A stretch of 64,000 bases of DNA from Flavobacterium sp. LPB0248 (GCF_013388355.1 NZ_CP058246.1:1674001-1738000); one strand, 5' to 3'; shown: positions 42,276 through 51,034, numbered from the stretch's first letter. The notes: generated by a model from the letters alone, not told the origin. Program-made: numbers and translations.

Positions 42276-44348
42276 TTAATGATAAGGCACCACTACACGC
42301 CCAAGTTTCTTCGAAAAATTATTCAGCAGCTTAGAATAATCTATCACCATGCTTAAAATTTCTGAATTGTCTTCTTGCGGATTGGTTAAAATAGAATTCT
42401 TTAATTCTGCTATGATTGCAGACACCAAATACCATCGCATAGCAAATATGGTCTCAGAAACATTCTGCTCAATCGTTTCACTTTTTTGTTTTGGAAAAAT
42501 ATTCTGCCCTTCCCAATTATGAATGGTCAGCCTTTCGTCTTCCATTAAAATATTGGTAACTTCCTGAGCAAATTCAGGCTCTAAATGCATTAAATATTTA
42601 TCTAAACTAAAAGTTTGATTCTGATTATAAAAATCAATAATATTAGTGTAAATATTTTTAAATAAAACATTCGACAGCTCTATCTCATCTTCCTGCAGAC
42701 TTAGATATATTTTTTCGAATACTTTATATTGTCTTTTTTCTGAAACTTCTTTTACATTTCCTTCTTCATCTGCTTTCAAGAATACATCTTCAAAATCTTC
42801 AACGACGCTTCCATACAAAAGTAGAACTTCAATGACTTTCCTTTCAAAACCATATAAAATATCAACTTTTTGAGTTTGTTGTGGCGGATAATTTCCGGGA
42901 TCTCCAGGATAATCGTAACCTTCTGGCGGTCCTGTTCTTGGATCTTCTGGATCTCCTCCTGAAAACGTACCTGCTTGCGGAGGTTGGTTTCTAACTACTT
43001 CAAAAGGCTTTTGTTCCTGCTTTTGCTTTTTATTGGCTTCGGCAATATCTTTCTGGATCAGCTGCGCCAAAGTACTTGTTAGAACTTGCTCAGAAATATC
43101 CATAATTCGAGCACATTCCTGAATATATACTTCTCGCTGAATACGATCTGGTATTTTAGAAATACTCGCTACCATGTCACGAATTAGATCTGCTTTTTTA
43201 ATTGGGTCGTTTTTAGCTTCGCCCATTAAGATCGAAGCCTTAAACTGTATAAAATCTTTACTGTTATTTTCTAAGTAAGCAACTAAATCATCATGCGAAT
43301 TTTTACGGGCAAAACTGTCGGGATCTTCTCCATCAGGAAACGAACAAACTCGGACGTTCATTCCTTCTTCCAGAATTAAATCGATTCCTCGAATAGAAGC
43401 ACGCAAACCCGCAGCATCTCCATCAAAAAGAACGGTGATATTTCGCGTCAGACGATTGATCAAACGAATCTGATCTGGCGTTAAAGCTGTTCCAGACGAA
43501 GCTACAACATTCTCTATTCCGGCTTGACTGAACTGAATCACATCGGTATAACCTTCAACCAAATAACAATTATTCTGTTTGGCTATAGATTGTTTTGCGT
43601 GATAAATTCCGTAAAGGACTTTACTTTTATGGTAAATGTCGCTTTCTGGTGAATTCAGATATTTTGCTGCTTTTTTATCATTGGTTAAAATACGCCCTCC
43701 AAAACCTAAAACACGGCCCGACATACTTTGAATTGGAAACATTACGCGTCCTTTAAATCGGTCAAAGGGGCGATCTTCTCTTGGAATTGTTAAACCTGTA
43801 CTTTCTAAAAATTCTAATTTGTATCCTTTTCCTAAGGCTTCTTTAGTCAAAGCATCCCAAGTTTCTGGAGAATATCCTAGATTGAATTTTTTAATGGTTT
43901 CATTGGTAAATCCTCTTTCTTTAAAATAAGATAAACCAATCGCTTTTCCTTCTTCAGAATTAACCAAAACATCCTGAAAATATTTGGCTGCAAACTCAGA
44001 AACCAGATACATACTTTCACGAATATCTGTATTTGCTTTTTCTGCTTCTGTCTGTTCGGTTTCTTCAATTTCGATATTGTATTTTTTGGCTAAATATCGA
44101 ATGGCTTCTGGATAGGTAAATTGTGAGTGCTCCATTAAAAATTTAACAGAATTCCCTCCTTTTCCAGTACTAAAATCTTTCCAGATTCCTTTTGCAGGCG
44201 ACACCATGAACGAAGGCGAACGCTCATCTGAGAATGGACTCAAACCTTTAAAATTACTTCCTGCGCGTTTTAAATTGACAAAATCGCCGATAACCTCCTC
44301 TACTCGAGCAGTTTCAAAAACAGAGTCAATGGTGCTTTGTGAAATCAA
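42276..44348 (-). CDS. dnaG: DNA primase DnaG lacking the zinc ligands
   Basis: Replicative primase that makes RNA primers at the fork; 690 residues. The N-terminal domain has the CHC2 fold sequence, but all four usual zinc ligands are replaced: GLSPFSDERSPSF has Ser37 and Ser40 where Cys and His are expected, and WKDFSTGKGG has Asp58 and Thr61 in place of two Cys. The catalytic core is normal: YLVEGYTDVIQFSQAG and VLFDGDAAGLRASIRG in the TOPRIM domain. The start is TTG at 44348 (MISQSTIDSVFETARVEEVIGDFV), with a TATTTTTG box 31 bp upstream. The C-terminal part is for helicase contact and is poorly conserved. Confidence 0.95.
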   Translation of the reverse strand: MISQSTIDSVFETARVEEVIGDFVNLKRAGSNFKGLSPFSDERSPSFMVSPAKGIWKDFSTGKGGNSVKFLMEHSQFTYPEAIRYLAKKYNIEIEETEQTEAEKANTDIRESMYLVSEFAAKYFQDVLVNSEEGKAIGLSYFKERGFTNETIKKFNLGYSPETWDALTKEALGKGYKLEFLESTGLTIPREDRPFDRFKGRVMFPIQSMSGRVLGFGGRILTNDKKAAKYLNSPESDIYHKSKVLYGIYHAKQSIAKQNNCYLVEGYTDVIQFSQAGIENVVASSGTALTPDQIRLINRLTRNITVLFDGDAAGLRASIRGIDLILEEGMNVRVCSFPDGEDPDSFARKNSHDDLVAYLENNSKDFIQFKASILMGEAKNDPIKKADLIRDMVASISKIPDRIQREVYIQECARIMDISEQVLTSTLAQLIQKDIAEANKKQKQEQKPFEVVRNQPPQAGTFSGGDPEDPRTGPPEGYDYPGDPGNYPPQQTQKVDILYGFERKVIEVLLLYGSVVEDFEDVFLKADEEGNVKEVSEKRQYKVFEKIYLSLQEDEIELSNVLFKNIYTNIIDFYNQNQTFSLDKYLMHLEPEFAQEVTNILMEDERLTIHNWEGQNIFPKQKSETIEQNVSETIFAMRWYLVSAIIAELKNSILTNPQEDNSEILSMVIDYSKLLNNFSKKLGRVVVPYH

Positions 44349-44379
44349 AGTGTATTAAATTTTAAAAGTTGAGAGCTAG

Positions 44380-44387
44380 CAAAAATA
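44380..44387 (-). promoter_or_regulatory. Candidate -7 box (TATTTTTG) for dnaG
   Basis: Exact TAnnTTTG match on the minus strand, 31 bp upstream of the TTG start codon. Confidence 0.5.
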
Positions 44388-44423
44388 CGCAAATCTTGTT
44401 GGACTTTTAATCATTTTAAACCA

Positions 44424-44453
44424 AAAAAAGCATCTTGTTTAAGATGCTTTTTT
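44424..44453 (-). terminator. Terminator of the sigma/anti-sigma operon
   Basis: Perfect 13-bp arms AAAAAAGCATCTT (44424-44436) and AAGATGCTTTTTT (44441-44453), loop GTTT, just past the stop of the outer-membrane protein gene. Confidence 0.85.
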
Positions 44454-44476
44454 AACTAACTAAACGACCAATACTT

Positions 44477-45505
44477 TTAGTTTAAATCTACGCGAAGTCC
44501 TAACGAAATGTTATTCTCTTTTACTAGATTATTCTGAAATAATGGGTTTAAATCATACTTAAAATATAAACTCAACTCTCGATAACCGATATACGAACTC
44601 AAACCATAAATAAAATTATTTACATTGTAATCGCCTTTTATAGTGGTTTTGTATTTTAAGTCTTCTTCTTCAAATTTTAAGATCTGTTTTGATTTCACGT
44701 TAATTCCTGCATAGCCTCCAATTCCGAAACGAAAACTTTTATGAGTTTTAAAATACGTTTTTCCGTTACTTTCTATAGGTCTGGTAAAATCAAACTCTAA
44801 ATGCACTGGTGCAACCAAATACACATTTCTAAAACGAGATTCGGTTAAATGAACCTGATTTTCTACAAGATTAGTCTGTTCTCCATCTACAACAAAACTT
44901 CTGTTATCTGTCGGACGAATATTATTATACATTAACGATAGTCCGTATTTGGCATGAAGCAGATTATCATTTTTCATCAGCCTCGAATTATATGTAAATC
45001 CCCATTCGTAAAAATGTGATCCCATAAATTTATAATTTGAATCCTGAAGCTTTCCATCGACCATCATATTATTTAATCCCATTGCAAATACAAACTGCGA
45101 TGTTGTTCTTTTTTCGCCATGAATAGAATCTTTATGCTGTTTGTATGACTTCCAACGAATCATATACACTTTTGCAGAATCTTCTTTTATTTTTCCGTCT
45201 ACTTTTTTCTGCACAAGATCATTTAACTCGTTCTGAGCTAGAGTCACTTTTTCTTCGATAATTACAGCTCTTGCTTCTGCCAATTCTTTTTTACGCTTGT
45301 CCGCTTGCTCTTGTGTAATTTTCCCTTCAGATAATTGAACATTTATTGCTTCGACTTCTTCTTTCAAAGCTTCTTTCTCCTCTTTTGTAATTTTCTCAAT
45401 TTTATTGGCAATTCTTTTTGCCTCCGATTCAAAGGTTTCCTGTCCCATTACTTTACTCACCAAAAGGAAAAAGAAAAGAATGAAATAAATGGTAAAATTT
45501 TTCAT
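44477..45505 (-). CDS. Outer-membrane beta-barrel protein with N-terminal coiled coil
   Basis: A 342-residue exported protein: signal peptide to about residue 21 (FFFLLVSKVMGQ), a charged coiled-coil part (about 23-115, with KRIANKIEKITKEEKEALKEEVEAIN), then a beta-rich region of about 220 residues (SQFVFAMGLNNMMVDG, HFYEWGFTYNSRLMKN, LEFDFTRPI, FRFGIGGYAGINVKS) that looks like an 8-12 strand barrel. The end (NNISLGLRVDLN) has an alternating strand. It lies 68 bp after the anti-sigma gene, so it may be part of that stress regulon. Exact function unknown. Confidence 0.65.
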   Translation of the reverse strand: MKNFTIYFILFFFLLVSKVMGQETFESEAKRIANKIEKITKEEKEALKEEVEAINVQLSEGKITQEQADKRKKELAEARAVIIEEKVTLAQNELNDLVQKKVDGKIKEDSAKVYMIRWKSYKQHKDSIHGEKRTTSQFVFAMGLNNMMVDGKLQDSNYKFMGSHFYEWGFTYNSRLMKNDNLLHAKYGLSLMYNNIRPTDNRSFVVDGEQTNLVENQVHLTESRFRNVYLVAPVHLEFDFTRPIESNGKTYFKTHKSFRFGIGGYAGINVKSKQILKFEEEDLKYKTTIKGDYNVNNFIYGLSSYIGYRELSLYFKYDLNPLFQNNLVKENNISLGLRVDLN

Positions 45506-45573
45506 GATTGATTGTTTTTTAAATGATTGAATATTTGATTGATGATGATTCTTTAATTATGAATTGTAAATTC

Positions 45574-46296
45574 TTACTCTTGCTGATTTCTATTAGACAA
45601 AGCGACTTTAACTTCTTGAAGATTTTTGTTGACTTTTGTGATTACTTTTTCTCTAAACGAAAGTTCCAATTCGCCATCTACCTGATTAAGTAAATCGTTG
45701 GCATTGATTTTTACTTTTGCTTTTTTTGTCTGATTTTGAGCTACAACTTTATTTTCAGCTGTTTCTAATAATTGATCAACATTTTCTTTTTTTGATGTTT
45801 CAGCAATTTGATTTTGATTGTTTGAAGATTGCTCTTCCTGATTGTTTTTGATGATGATTGAAGACTCCGCTATTTGGCTTGATTTATTTTTATTGATTTT
45901 ATTCGAAACTTGATTATTTACCTTTTCTTGTTTATTTGTTTTTTGCTTTGAAGTCTTATCAGAAATGGCCACTTCGGTCCTAACTGAATCTTTATCATTC
46001 AAAATTGGTTCGGCAGTATCTTTCTCAATTTCCTTCTCGACAACTATAGATTTTGGCACTTCAATTGATTTTTTATTTTGATTGAAAAACAAAGTTCCAA
46101 CCAATAAAAATCCAATGAAACTCGCTGCGATATATAGCCATTTTCTTTTTGATTTTTTAGAATTAAGTTTAATCGGCTCTTTTTCTTCTGCTACAGTCAA
46201 CATCGCATCCAATCGATCCCATGCCTTACTGCTGGGATCAATTTTTCTCTCATTTAGCTTTTCACGGAAATCCTTTTCAAAATTATTCGGTTCCAT
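45574..46296 (-). CDS. Predicted anti-sigma factor (single-pass membrane protein)
   Basis: A 240-residue protein with an N-terminal cytosolic segment (NNFEKDFREKLNERKIDPSSKAWDRLDAML), a basic stop (NSKKSKRKW), one membrane helix at about 52-69 (LYIAASFIGFLLVGTLFF) and a long Lys/Gln/Asn/Glu-rich periplasmic tail of low complexity. This layout, and its 14-bp overlap with the ECF sigma gene just upstream, are those of a membrane anti-sigma factor that would hold the sigma factor inactive. No zinc-binding anti-sigma motif is present. The inducing signal is unknown. Confidence 0.65.
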   Translation of the reverse strand: MEPNNFEKDFREKLNERKIDPSSKAWDRLDAMLTVAEEKEPIKLNSKKSKRKWLYIAASFIGFLLVGTLFFNQNKKSIEVPKSIVVEKEIEKDTAEPILNDKDSVRTEVAISDKTSKQKTNKQEKVNNQVSNKINKNKSSQIAESSIIIKNNQEEQSSNNQNQIAETSKKENVDQLLETAENKVVAQNQTKKAKVKINANDLLNQVDGELELSFREKVITKVNKNLQEVKVALSNRNQQE

Positions 46297-46843
46297 TATC
46301 TTGTTTTTTTAAAATAGTAATTTGTGTTTGCAGCATTTTTCTTGCGTGCGATAATTGCGATTTCGATGTTCCTTCATTAATTCCTAACATCTTGGCAATT
46401 TCATTGTGTTTATAACCTTCGATTGCATATAAATTGAAAACCATTTTGTAACCGTCTGGTAAAGCATCTATTAAATACTGAATCTGTTCTACGGTAAACT
46501 GGCTGTCGATTTCATTAAAACTTTCTTCAACAAAAAATTCATCTTCGGCAAATTTTACTTTTTTCTGCACTCTTAGATAAGAAATGCATTCGTTAACCAT
46601 AATTCGGCGAATCCAGCCTTCAAAACTTCCTTTGTGCTCAAAGTTTTTGAGATTCATAAATACTTTCATGAAAGCTGTTATCATTACATCTTCTGCAAGC
46701 TGAATGTCTTTAATATATTGACGACAAACACTTAACATTTTAGAAGAAAACTTGCTATAAATCTGCTGCTGTGCCTGACGATTGTTCTCGACAGCCAGCT
46801 TTATGATTTTGGTTTCTTCTTGATGCAATGCAATAATTTTCAT
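46283..46843 (-). CDS. ECF-type RNA polymerase sigma factor
   Basis: A 186-residue sigma-70-family alternative factor. Region 2: AQQQIYSKFSSKMLSVCRQYIKDIQLAEDVMITAFMKVFMNLKNFEHKGSFEGWIRRIMVNECISYLR. Region 4: IQYLIDALPDGYKMVFNLYAIEGYKHNEIAKMLGINEGTSKSQLSHARKMLQTQI, with a helix-turn-helix. There is no long region 1 or 3, as expected for ECF (group 4) members. It heads an operon with its predicted anti-sigma factor and an outer-membrane barrel gene, which points to envelope-stress control. Confidence 0.88.
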   Translation of the reverse strand: MKIIALHQEETKIIKLAVENNRQAQQQIYSKFSSKMLSVCRQYIKDIQLAEDVMITAFMKVFMNLKNFEHKGSFEGWIRRIMVNECISYLRVQKKVKFAEDEFFVEESFNEIDSQFTVEQIQYLIDALPDGYKMVFNLYAIEGYKHNEIAKMLGINEGTSKSQLSHARKMLQTQITILKKQDNGTE

Positions 46844-47070
46844 TAATAAGCTTTTCGGTTTTTGGTTTTAGAAACAGACTTCTATTAGCATAGACGATTG
46901 TCGATTTGAAATGGTTGCATGAGAGGCAAAAAAAACAGGATTAGCTTTTCCTTACTCACTGTAAACTTAAGTATAACTTAGGCTGAAGCATTAAAATAAA
47001 GAAGAAATGTTTTTCAAAAAAAAAAATCTTTTTATATTTTTATAAGAAAAACATCCCCTAAAAATAATAG

Positions 47071-47751
47071 ATGAGCTTTAGCGAAAGAAAATTTCAATTT
47101 TACCTTGTTTTTGGTAATGAGAATGAAAATAATGAGCCGTGGAAAGAGGAACAATGGAAAAATATCTACGAACCTTCATTTAAACAAATTTTAAACTTTT
47201 CAACTTATTTTGATAAAACCGGTTTAAGAGTATTAGAATATTCGAAGAAAAATAAAGAAGACCAATACTTCTCCGTCGAAAAATTAGGAAAATTGACATG
47301 GAATGATAAATCGCATGAAAAATGGGTTCTTAAAACAAATGACAACAGAAAATTTACACATTTTGCATCTTGGACGCCAACTTGGACCATTTGCGAAAAA
47401 ATAGTTAATTCTCCAGATATTTATATTTCAATCTCTAATGAAACCCCTTTAACTAATGAATCTGATAGTCAAAATAGAGGTTTTAGTTTCTTAATTATAA
47501 TTGGCATTGCAGTAGATTTAGACATAAATTGTACCGAAATTATTCAGTCTTTATCTCAAAAAATAAATGCCAAAAGAGCTGTTTTTAACATTCGCTCATG
47601 GGGAAAAGGTAAACATGACGAAGCTGAAACTTGGCAATTTATAAACTCTATTCAAGACACGATTAGTTACGGAATCTACAAAACAGAAAATATACACGAA
47701 GTACCTTTTAATGATTTACAGTTTGAACCTTATTGGGAGGTAGTTCATTAA
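47071..47751 (+). CDS. Hypothetical protein, 226 residues
   Basis: No family recognised. It is acidic and soluble, without signal peptide or clear membrane helix, rich in Trp, Asn and Glu (WTPTWTICEKIVNSPDIYISISNE, GFSFLIIIGIAVDLD). The start at 47071 (MSFSERKFQFYLVFGNENENNEPWKEEQWKN) follows a long poly-A stretch. The two-lobed beta/alpha texture and single-gene setting, with neighbours in the opposite direction on both sides, recall orphan immunity-type genes of other genomes, but nothing specific supports that. Confidence 0.5.
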   Translation: MSFSERKFQFYLVFGNENENNEPWKEEQWKNIYEPSFKQILNFSTYFDKTGLRVLEYSKKNKEDQYFSVEKLGKLTWNDKSHEKWVLKTNDNRKFTHFASWTPTWTICEKIVNSPDIYISISNETPLTNESDSQNRGFSFLIIIGIAVDLDINCTEIIQSLSQKINAKRAVFNIRSWGKGKHDEAETWQFINSIQDTISYGIYKTENIHEVPFNDLQFEPYWEVVH

Positions 47752-47803
47752 AATCGAAGTATAAATTATCAAAAAATGATTTATTTTTAAGATAAATTAA
47801 AAG

Positions 47804-48781
47804 TTATTTCTTTCTCTCAATAACATAATTCACCATTAAAGTCAGCGCATCTTTATACTCAGAATCATCAAAGTTTTGAAGTAATGCAAGTGCTTCTTGC
47901 TGGAATTGCACCATTTTGTTTTCGGCGTAAGCCAAACCATTGTTATTTTTTACAAAGGCAATTACTTCTTTTACGCGTTTTTTGTCTTTGTTGTGGTTTT
48001 TGATGGAGTTTATCAGCCACTTTTTTTCTTGTTCAGTACAAGTATTTAAAACGTGAATTAAAGGCAAAGTCATTTTTTGCTCTTTAATATCTATTCCGGT
48101 TGGTTTTCCGATGGCTTCTTCGCTATAATCAAATAAATCATCTTTGATCTGGAAAGCCATTCCGATTAACTCACCGAACTTACGCATGTTTTCTACCTGT
48201 ACATCATCTTCGATTACGGCTTTCGCGCCAAGCGCACAACAAGCGGCAATAAGCGTTGCGGTTTTCTTTCTGATGATTTCGTAATAAACATCTTCGGTAA
48301 TATCGAGTCTTCTTGCTTTTTCTATCTGAAGCAATTCTCCTTCGCTCATTTCGCGAACGGCAACAGAAATGATTCTTAATAAATCGAAATCACCATTATC
48401 AATAGAAAGCAGTAAGCCTTTAGACAATAAATAATCTCCAACTAAAACAGCAATTTTATTTTTCCAAAGTGCATTGATTGAGAAAAATCCGCGACGTCGA
48501 TTACTATCATCAACAACGTCATCATGTACTAAAGTTGCGGTATGAATAAGCTCAATTACAGAAGCTCCACGATACGTTCTTTCGTTTACGGTACCGCCTG
48601 AAACCATTTTTGCAGTAAGAAAAACAAACATCGGACGCATTTGTTTTCCTTTACGGTTTACGATATAATAAGTGATTCTGTTTAATAACGCAACCTTTGA
48701 AGTCATCGACTCATGGAACTTTTTTTCGAAAAGTTCCATCTCGTTAAAAATAGGCTGCTTTATTTGAGACGTAATATTCAT
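47804..48781 (-). CDS. Polyprenyl diphosphate synthase (trans-isoprenyl transferase)
   Basis: Cytosolic enzyme that lengthens isoprenyl chains, probably for the menaquinone side chain. Both Asp-rich motifs are intact: HDDVVDD (residues 86-92, first Asp motif) and FQIKDDLFDYS near 215, with KGKQMRP near 45 and GDYLLSKG near 117. The 325-residue length fits the IspB/octaprenyl group. The chain length cannot be read reliably. A TATATTTG box at 48790-48797 lies close to the start. Confidence 0.9.
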   Translation of the reverse strand: MNITSQIKQPIFNEMELFEKKFHESMTSKVALLNRITYYIVNRKGKQMRPMFVFLTAKMVSGGTVNERTYRGASVIELIHTATLVHDDVVDDSNRRRGFFSINALWKNKIAVLVGDYLLSKGLLLSIDNGDFDLLRIISVAVREMSEGELLQIEKARRLDITEDVYYEIIRKKTATLIAACCALGAKAVIEDDVQVENMRKFGELIGMAFQIKDDLFDYSEEAIGKPTGIDIKEQKMTLPLIHVLNTCTEQEKKWLINSIKNHNKDKKRVKEVIAFVKNNNGLAYAENKMVQFQQEALALLQNFDDSEYKDALTLMVNYVIERKK

Positions 48782-48789
48782 TTAGACTC

Positions 48790-48797
48790 CAAATATA
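48790..48797 (-). promoter_or_regulatory. Candidate -7 box (TATATTTG) for the polyprenyl synthase gene
   Basis: Exact TAnnTTTG match on the minus strand, 8 bp upstream of the ATG, predicting a very short leader. Confidence 0.5.
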
Positions 48798-48939
48798 CTA
48801 TTTTAAATAAAAATACGTTGTGTATTTTAGGTTACGATTGTAATATTTTATGTCGAAACCTAAAAATACCCTCCAAAAATAGCTCTAACTAATACTGATT
48901 TGAATTCATTAACTTAAAAGAACCCAAAATTATTATTTT

Positions 48940-49806
48940 ATGAAAACAAAGCTTTTATTAATTAGTACTTTTATTACTATGTCTTTTTTCGTCAGCTGTA
49001 ATTCTGATGAAAAAACAAATGACGGATCGGGATCGACAGCAGCGATTACCAACGATGAGATTATAACCAACTCTAAAATCGATGCCTCTGTAGAGGATGT
49101 TACTAATATTGCGGAAGACCAATTTAGCTCTCAGCTCAACATAAATTCAAAACCAGGCGGACCTATAAAAAATTATCTTCCAAGCTGTGCCACAATTACA
49201 ACTGTTTTAACCAATAATACTTGGACAAAAACAGTAGATTTTGGTGCTGAAGGATGCACTTTGAATAACGGTAATACAGTAAAAGGAAAAATGGTCGTTT
49301 CTTTTTCGAATGATTTTACTTCTTCCACACAAACGATCAGTTACACTTTTGAAGGATTTTATCATAATGGCAAAAAAATTCAGGGAAGCAAAAGTATTGT
49401 CAGAACAATTAAAGAAACCAATTTATTGGTAACGCCGCACCCAGTATCAACAGCGGCTATAGATTTAACGATTACTTTTGATGACGGAAAGGTTTATGCT
49501 AGAAAAGGAACTCTGATAAAAGAAATGACTTCTGGCTATGATACATGGTTTGATTGGGATGATAATGTATTTGTTGTTACCGGAAGCGGTTCTACTACTT
49601 TTCCTAACGGCGATACTTTCTCGGCCGAAATTACAACTCCATTAGAGTTTGATGCATCTTGCAGAAAATCTTTTGCCGTAAAAGGAATTGTTTCTATTAC
49701 TAAAAATGGCGCTTCGGCAATTATAGATTATGGAAATGGAGAATGCGATACTCTTGCCAAAGTAACAAAAGATGGTGTTACTGAAGAAGTTGATTTGAAA
49801 AAATAA
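48940..49806 (+). CDS. Surface-type lipoprotein, unknown function
   Basis: A 288-residue lipoprotein (FITMSFFVSCNSDEK, lipidated Cys20). The residues just after the Cys, SDE then Lys, resemble the flavobacterial lipoprotein surface-export signal (Ser-Asp-Asp/Glu), so the protein may face the outside. The mature part is Asp/Thr/Gly-rich with beta pattern (TVDFGAEGCTLNNGNTVKGKMVVSF, YTFEGFYHNGKKIQGSKSIVRTI, GSGSTTFPNGDTFSAEI); Cys pairs in GCT, SCR and CDT may form disulfides. A hairpin at 49825-49872 ends it. Confidence 0.65.
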   Translation: MKTKLLLISTFITMSFFVSCNSDEKTNDGSGSTAAITNDEIITNSKIDASVEDVTNIAEDQFSSQLNINSKPGGPIKNYLPSCATITTVLTNNTWTKTVDFGAEGCTLNNGNTVKGKMVVSFSNDFTSSTQTISYTFEGFYHNGKKIQGSKSIVRTIKETNLLVTPHPVSTAAIDLTITFDDGKVYARKGTLIKEMTSGYDTWFDWDDNVFVVTGSGSTTFPNGDTFSAEITTPLEFDASCRKSFAVKGIVSITKNGASAIIDYGNGECDTLAKVTKDGVTEEVDLKK

Positions 49807-49824
49807 GTATCCTTTTTGCCCAAG

Positions 49825-49872
49825 AAAAAAGCATTAAAAACAAGAATTATTTCTCGTTTTTAATGCTTTTTT
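49825..49872. terminator. Long hairpin terminator
   Basis: Arms of 22 bp (49825-49846 and 49851-49872) with one mismatch and a TTAT loop, T run at the end. It lies between the convergent lipoprotein and rlmN genes. Confidence 0.85.
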
Positions 49873-49889
49873 TATCGTTTAAAACCGAT

Positions 49890-49970
49890 CAAATGTCCCT
49901 ATGGGACATAATTATCATTATGAATATTTTTTTTCTACCAACGAGATATTCCTAACGGAATATTTTTTGC
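49890..49970. repeat. Two small palindromes, dispersed-repeat type
   Basis: ATGTCCCTATGGGACAT (about 49891-49907) is an 8+1+8 palindrome, followed by CCAACGAGATATTCCTAACGGAATATTTTTT (from about 49938), where ATATTCC faces GGAATAT. I recognise both as sequences that recur between genes in many Bacteroidota genomes; no gene is seen. Confidence 0.6.
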
Positions 49971-49975
49971 AAATA

Positions 49976-51022
49976 TTATTCTGCTTCTTTATTTGCCAAT
50001 TGTCCACAAGCAGCGTCGATGTCTTTTCCTCGGCTTCTTCTCACTTTTACAACTACCCCGATATTTTCTAAAGCTTTTATGTAAGCCATAATCGATTCTT
50101 CAGAAGCTTGTTGGAATTCGCCATCATCAATCGGATTATATTCTATCAAATTGACTTTACAAGGCACATATTTACAGAATTTAACCAAAGCATCAACTGA
50201 AGCTTTATCATCGTTAATTCCTTTCCAAACTACATACTCGTAAGATATTTTGCTCTTTGTTTTTCTATACCAATATTCTAATGCTTCTCGTAGATCTTTT
50301 AAAGGAAAGTTTTTACTGAAAGGCATAATGCGCGCACGAGTTTCGTCTATTGCTGAGTGTAAAGAAACTGCTAGTTTAAACTTCACATCGTCGTCAGCCA
50401 TTTTTTTGATCATTTTCGGAATTCCTGATGTCGAAACCATAATTCGCTTCGGAGACATTCCCAATCCCTCTTCAGAAGTAATCATGTCAATTGCTTTAAT
50501 GACATTATTATAATTCATTAAAGGTTCTCCCATTCCCATGAAAACGATATTTGAAAGCGGATGATTGTAATACAGACGACTTTCTTTATCTATAGCCAGA
50601 ACTTGATCATAAATTTCTCCAGGTTCAAGATTACGCATTCTTTTTAACCTTGCCGTTGCACAGAAATTACAGTCTAAACTACAGCCAACCTGACTAGATA
50701 CGCAGGCGGTTGTTCTAGTTTCTGTCGGAATTAAAACAGATTCAACTACAAGTCCATCGTGAAGTCGCACAGCATTTTTTACAGTTCCATCACTGCTTTT
50801 CTGCATTGTGTCAACCTTAATATGATTGATCACAAAATTGTTCTCAAGCATAGATCTTGTAGCTTTAGCTACATTTGTCATATCTTCAAAACTGTGTGCA
50901 CCTTTGCTCCACAACCATTCATAAACCTGATTTCCACGAAAAGCTTTATCTCCATTTTCAACAAAAAAATCGCGAAGCTGTTCTTTTGATAAGGCTCGTA
51001 TGTCTTTTTTCTCCATTTGCAT
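49976..51022 (-). CDS. rlmN: 23S rRNA/tRNA adenine-C2 methyltransferase RlmN
   Basis: Radical-SAM enzyme that methylates C2 of A2503 in 23S rRNA and of A37 in some tRNAs. The [4Fe-4S] cluster motif CxxxCxxC is C114, C118, C121 in GCSLDCNFCATA. The C-terminal catalytic Cys is in DIDAACGQL near 341. Also typical: MGMGEPLMNYNNV, STSGIPKMI, LAVSLHSAID and SYEYVVWKGINDD. Length 348. The start has two close ATG codons (MQMEKK); TAACTTTG is 4 bp upstream. Confidence 0.96.
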   Translation of the reverse strand: MQMEKKDIRALSKEQLRDFFVENGDKAFRGNQVYEWLWSKGAHSFEDMTNVAKATRSMLENNFVINHIKVDTMQKSSDGTVKNAVRLHDGLVVESVLIPTETRTTACVSSQVGCSLDCNFCATARLKRMRNLEPGEIYDQVLAIDKESRLYYNHPLSNIVFMGMGEPLMNYNNVIKAIDMITSEEGLGMSPKRIMVSTSGIPKMIKKMADDDVKFKLAVSLHSAIDETRARIMPFSKNFPLKDLREALEYWYRKTKSKISYEYVVWKGINDDKASVDALVKFCKYVPCKVNLIEYNPIDDGEFQQASEESIMAYIKALENIGVVVKVRRSRGKDIDAACGQLANKEAE

Positions 51023-51026
51023 GCTG

Positions 51027-51034
51027 CAAAGTTA
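51027..51034 (-). promoter_or_regulatory. Candidate -7 box (TAACTTTG) for rlmN
   Basis: Exact TAnnTTTG match on the minus strand, 4 bp upstream of the first ATG. Confidence 0.4.
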
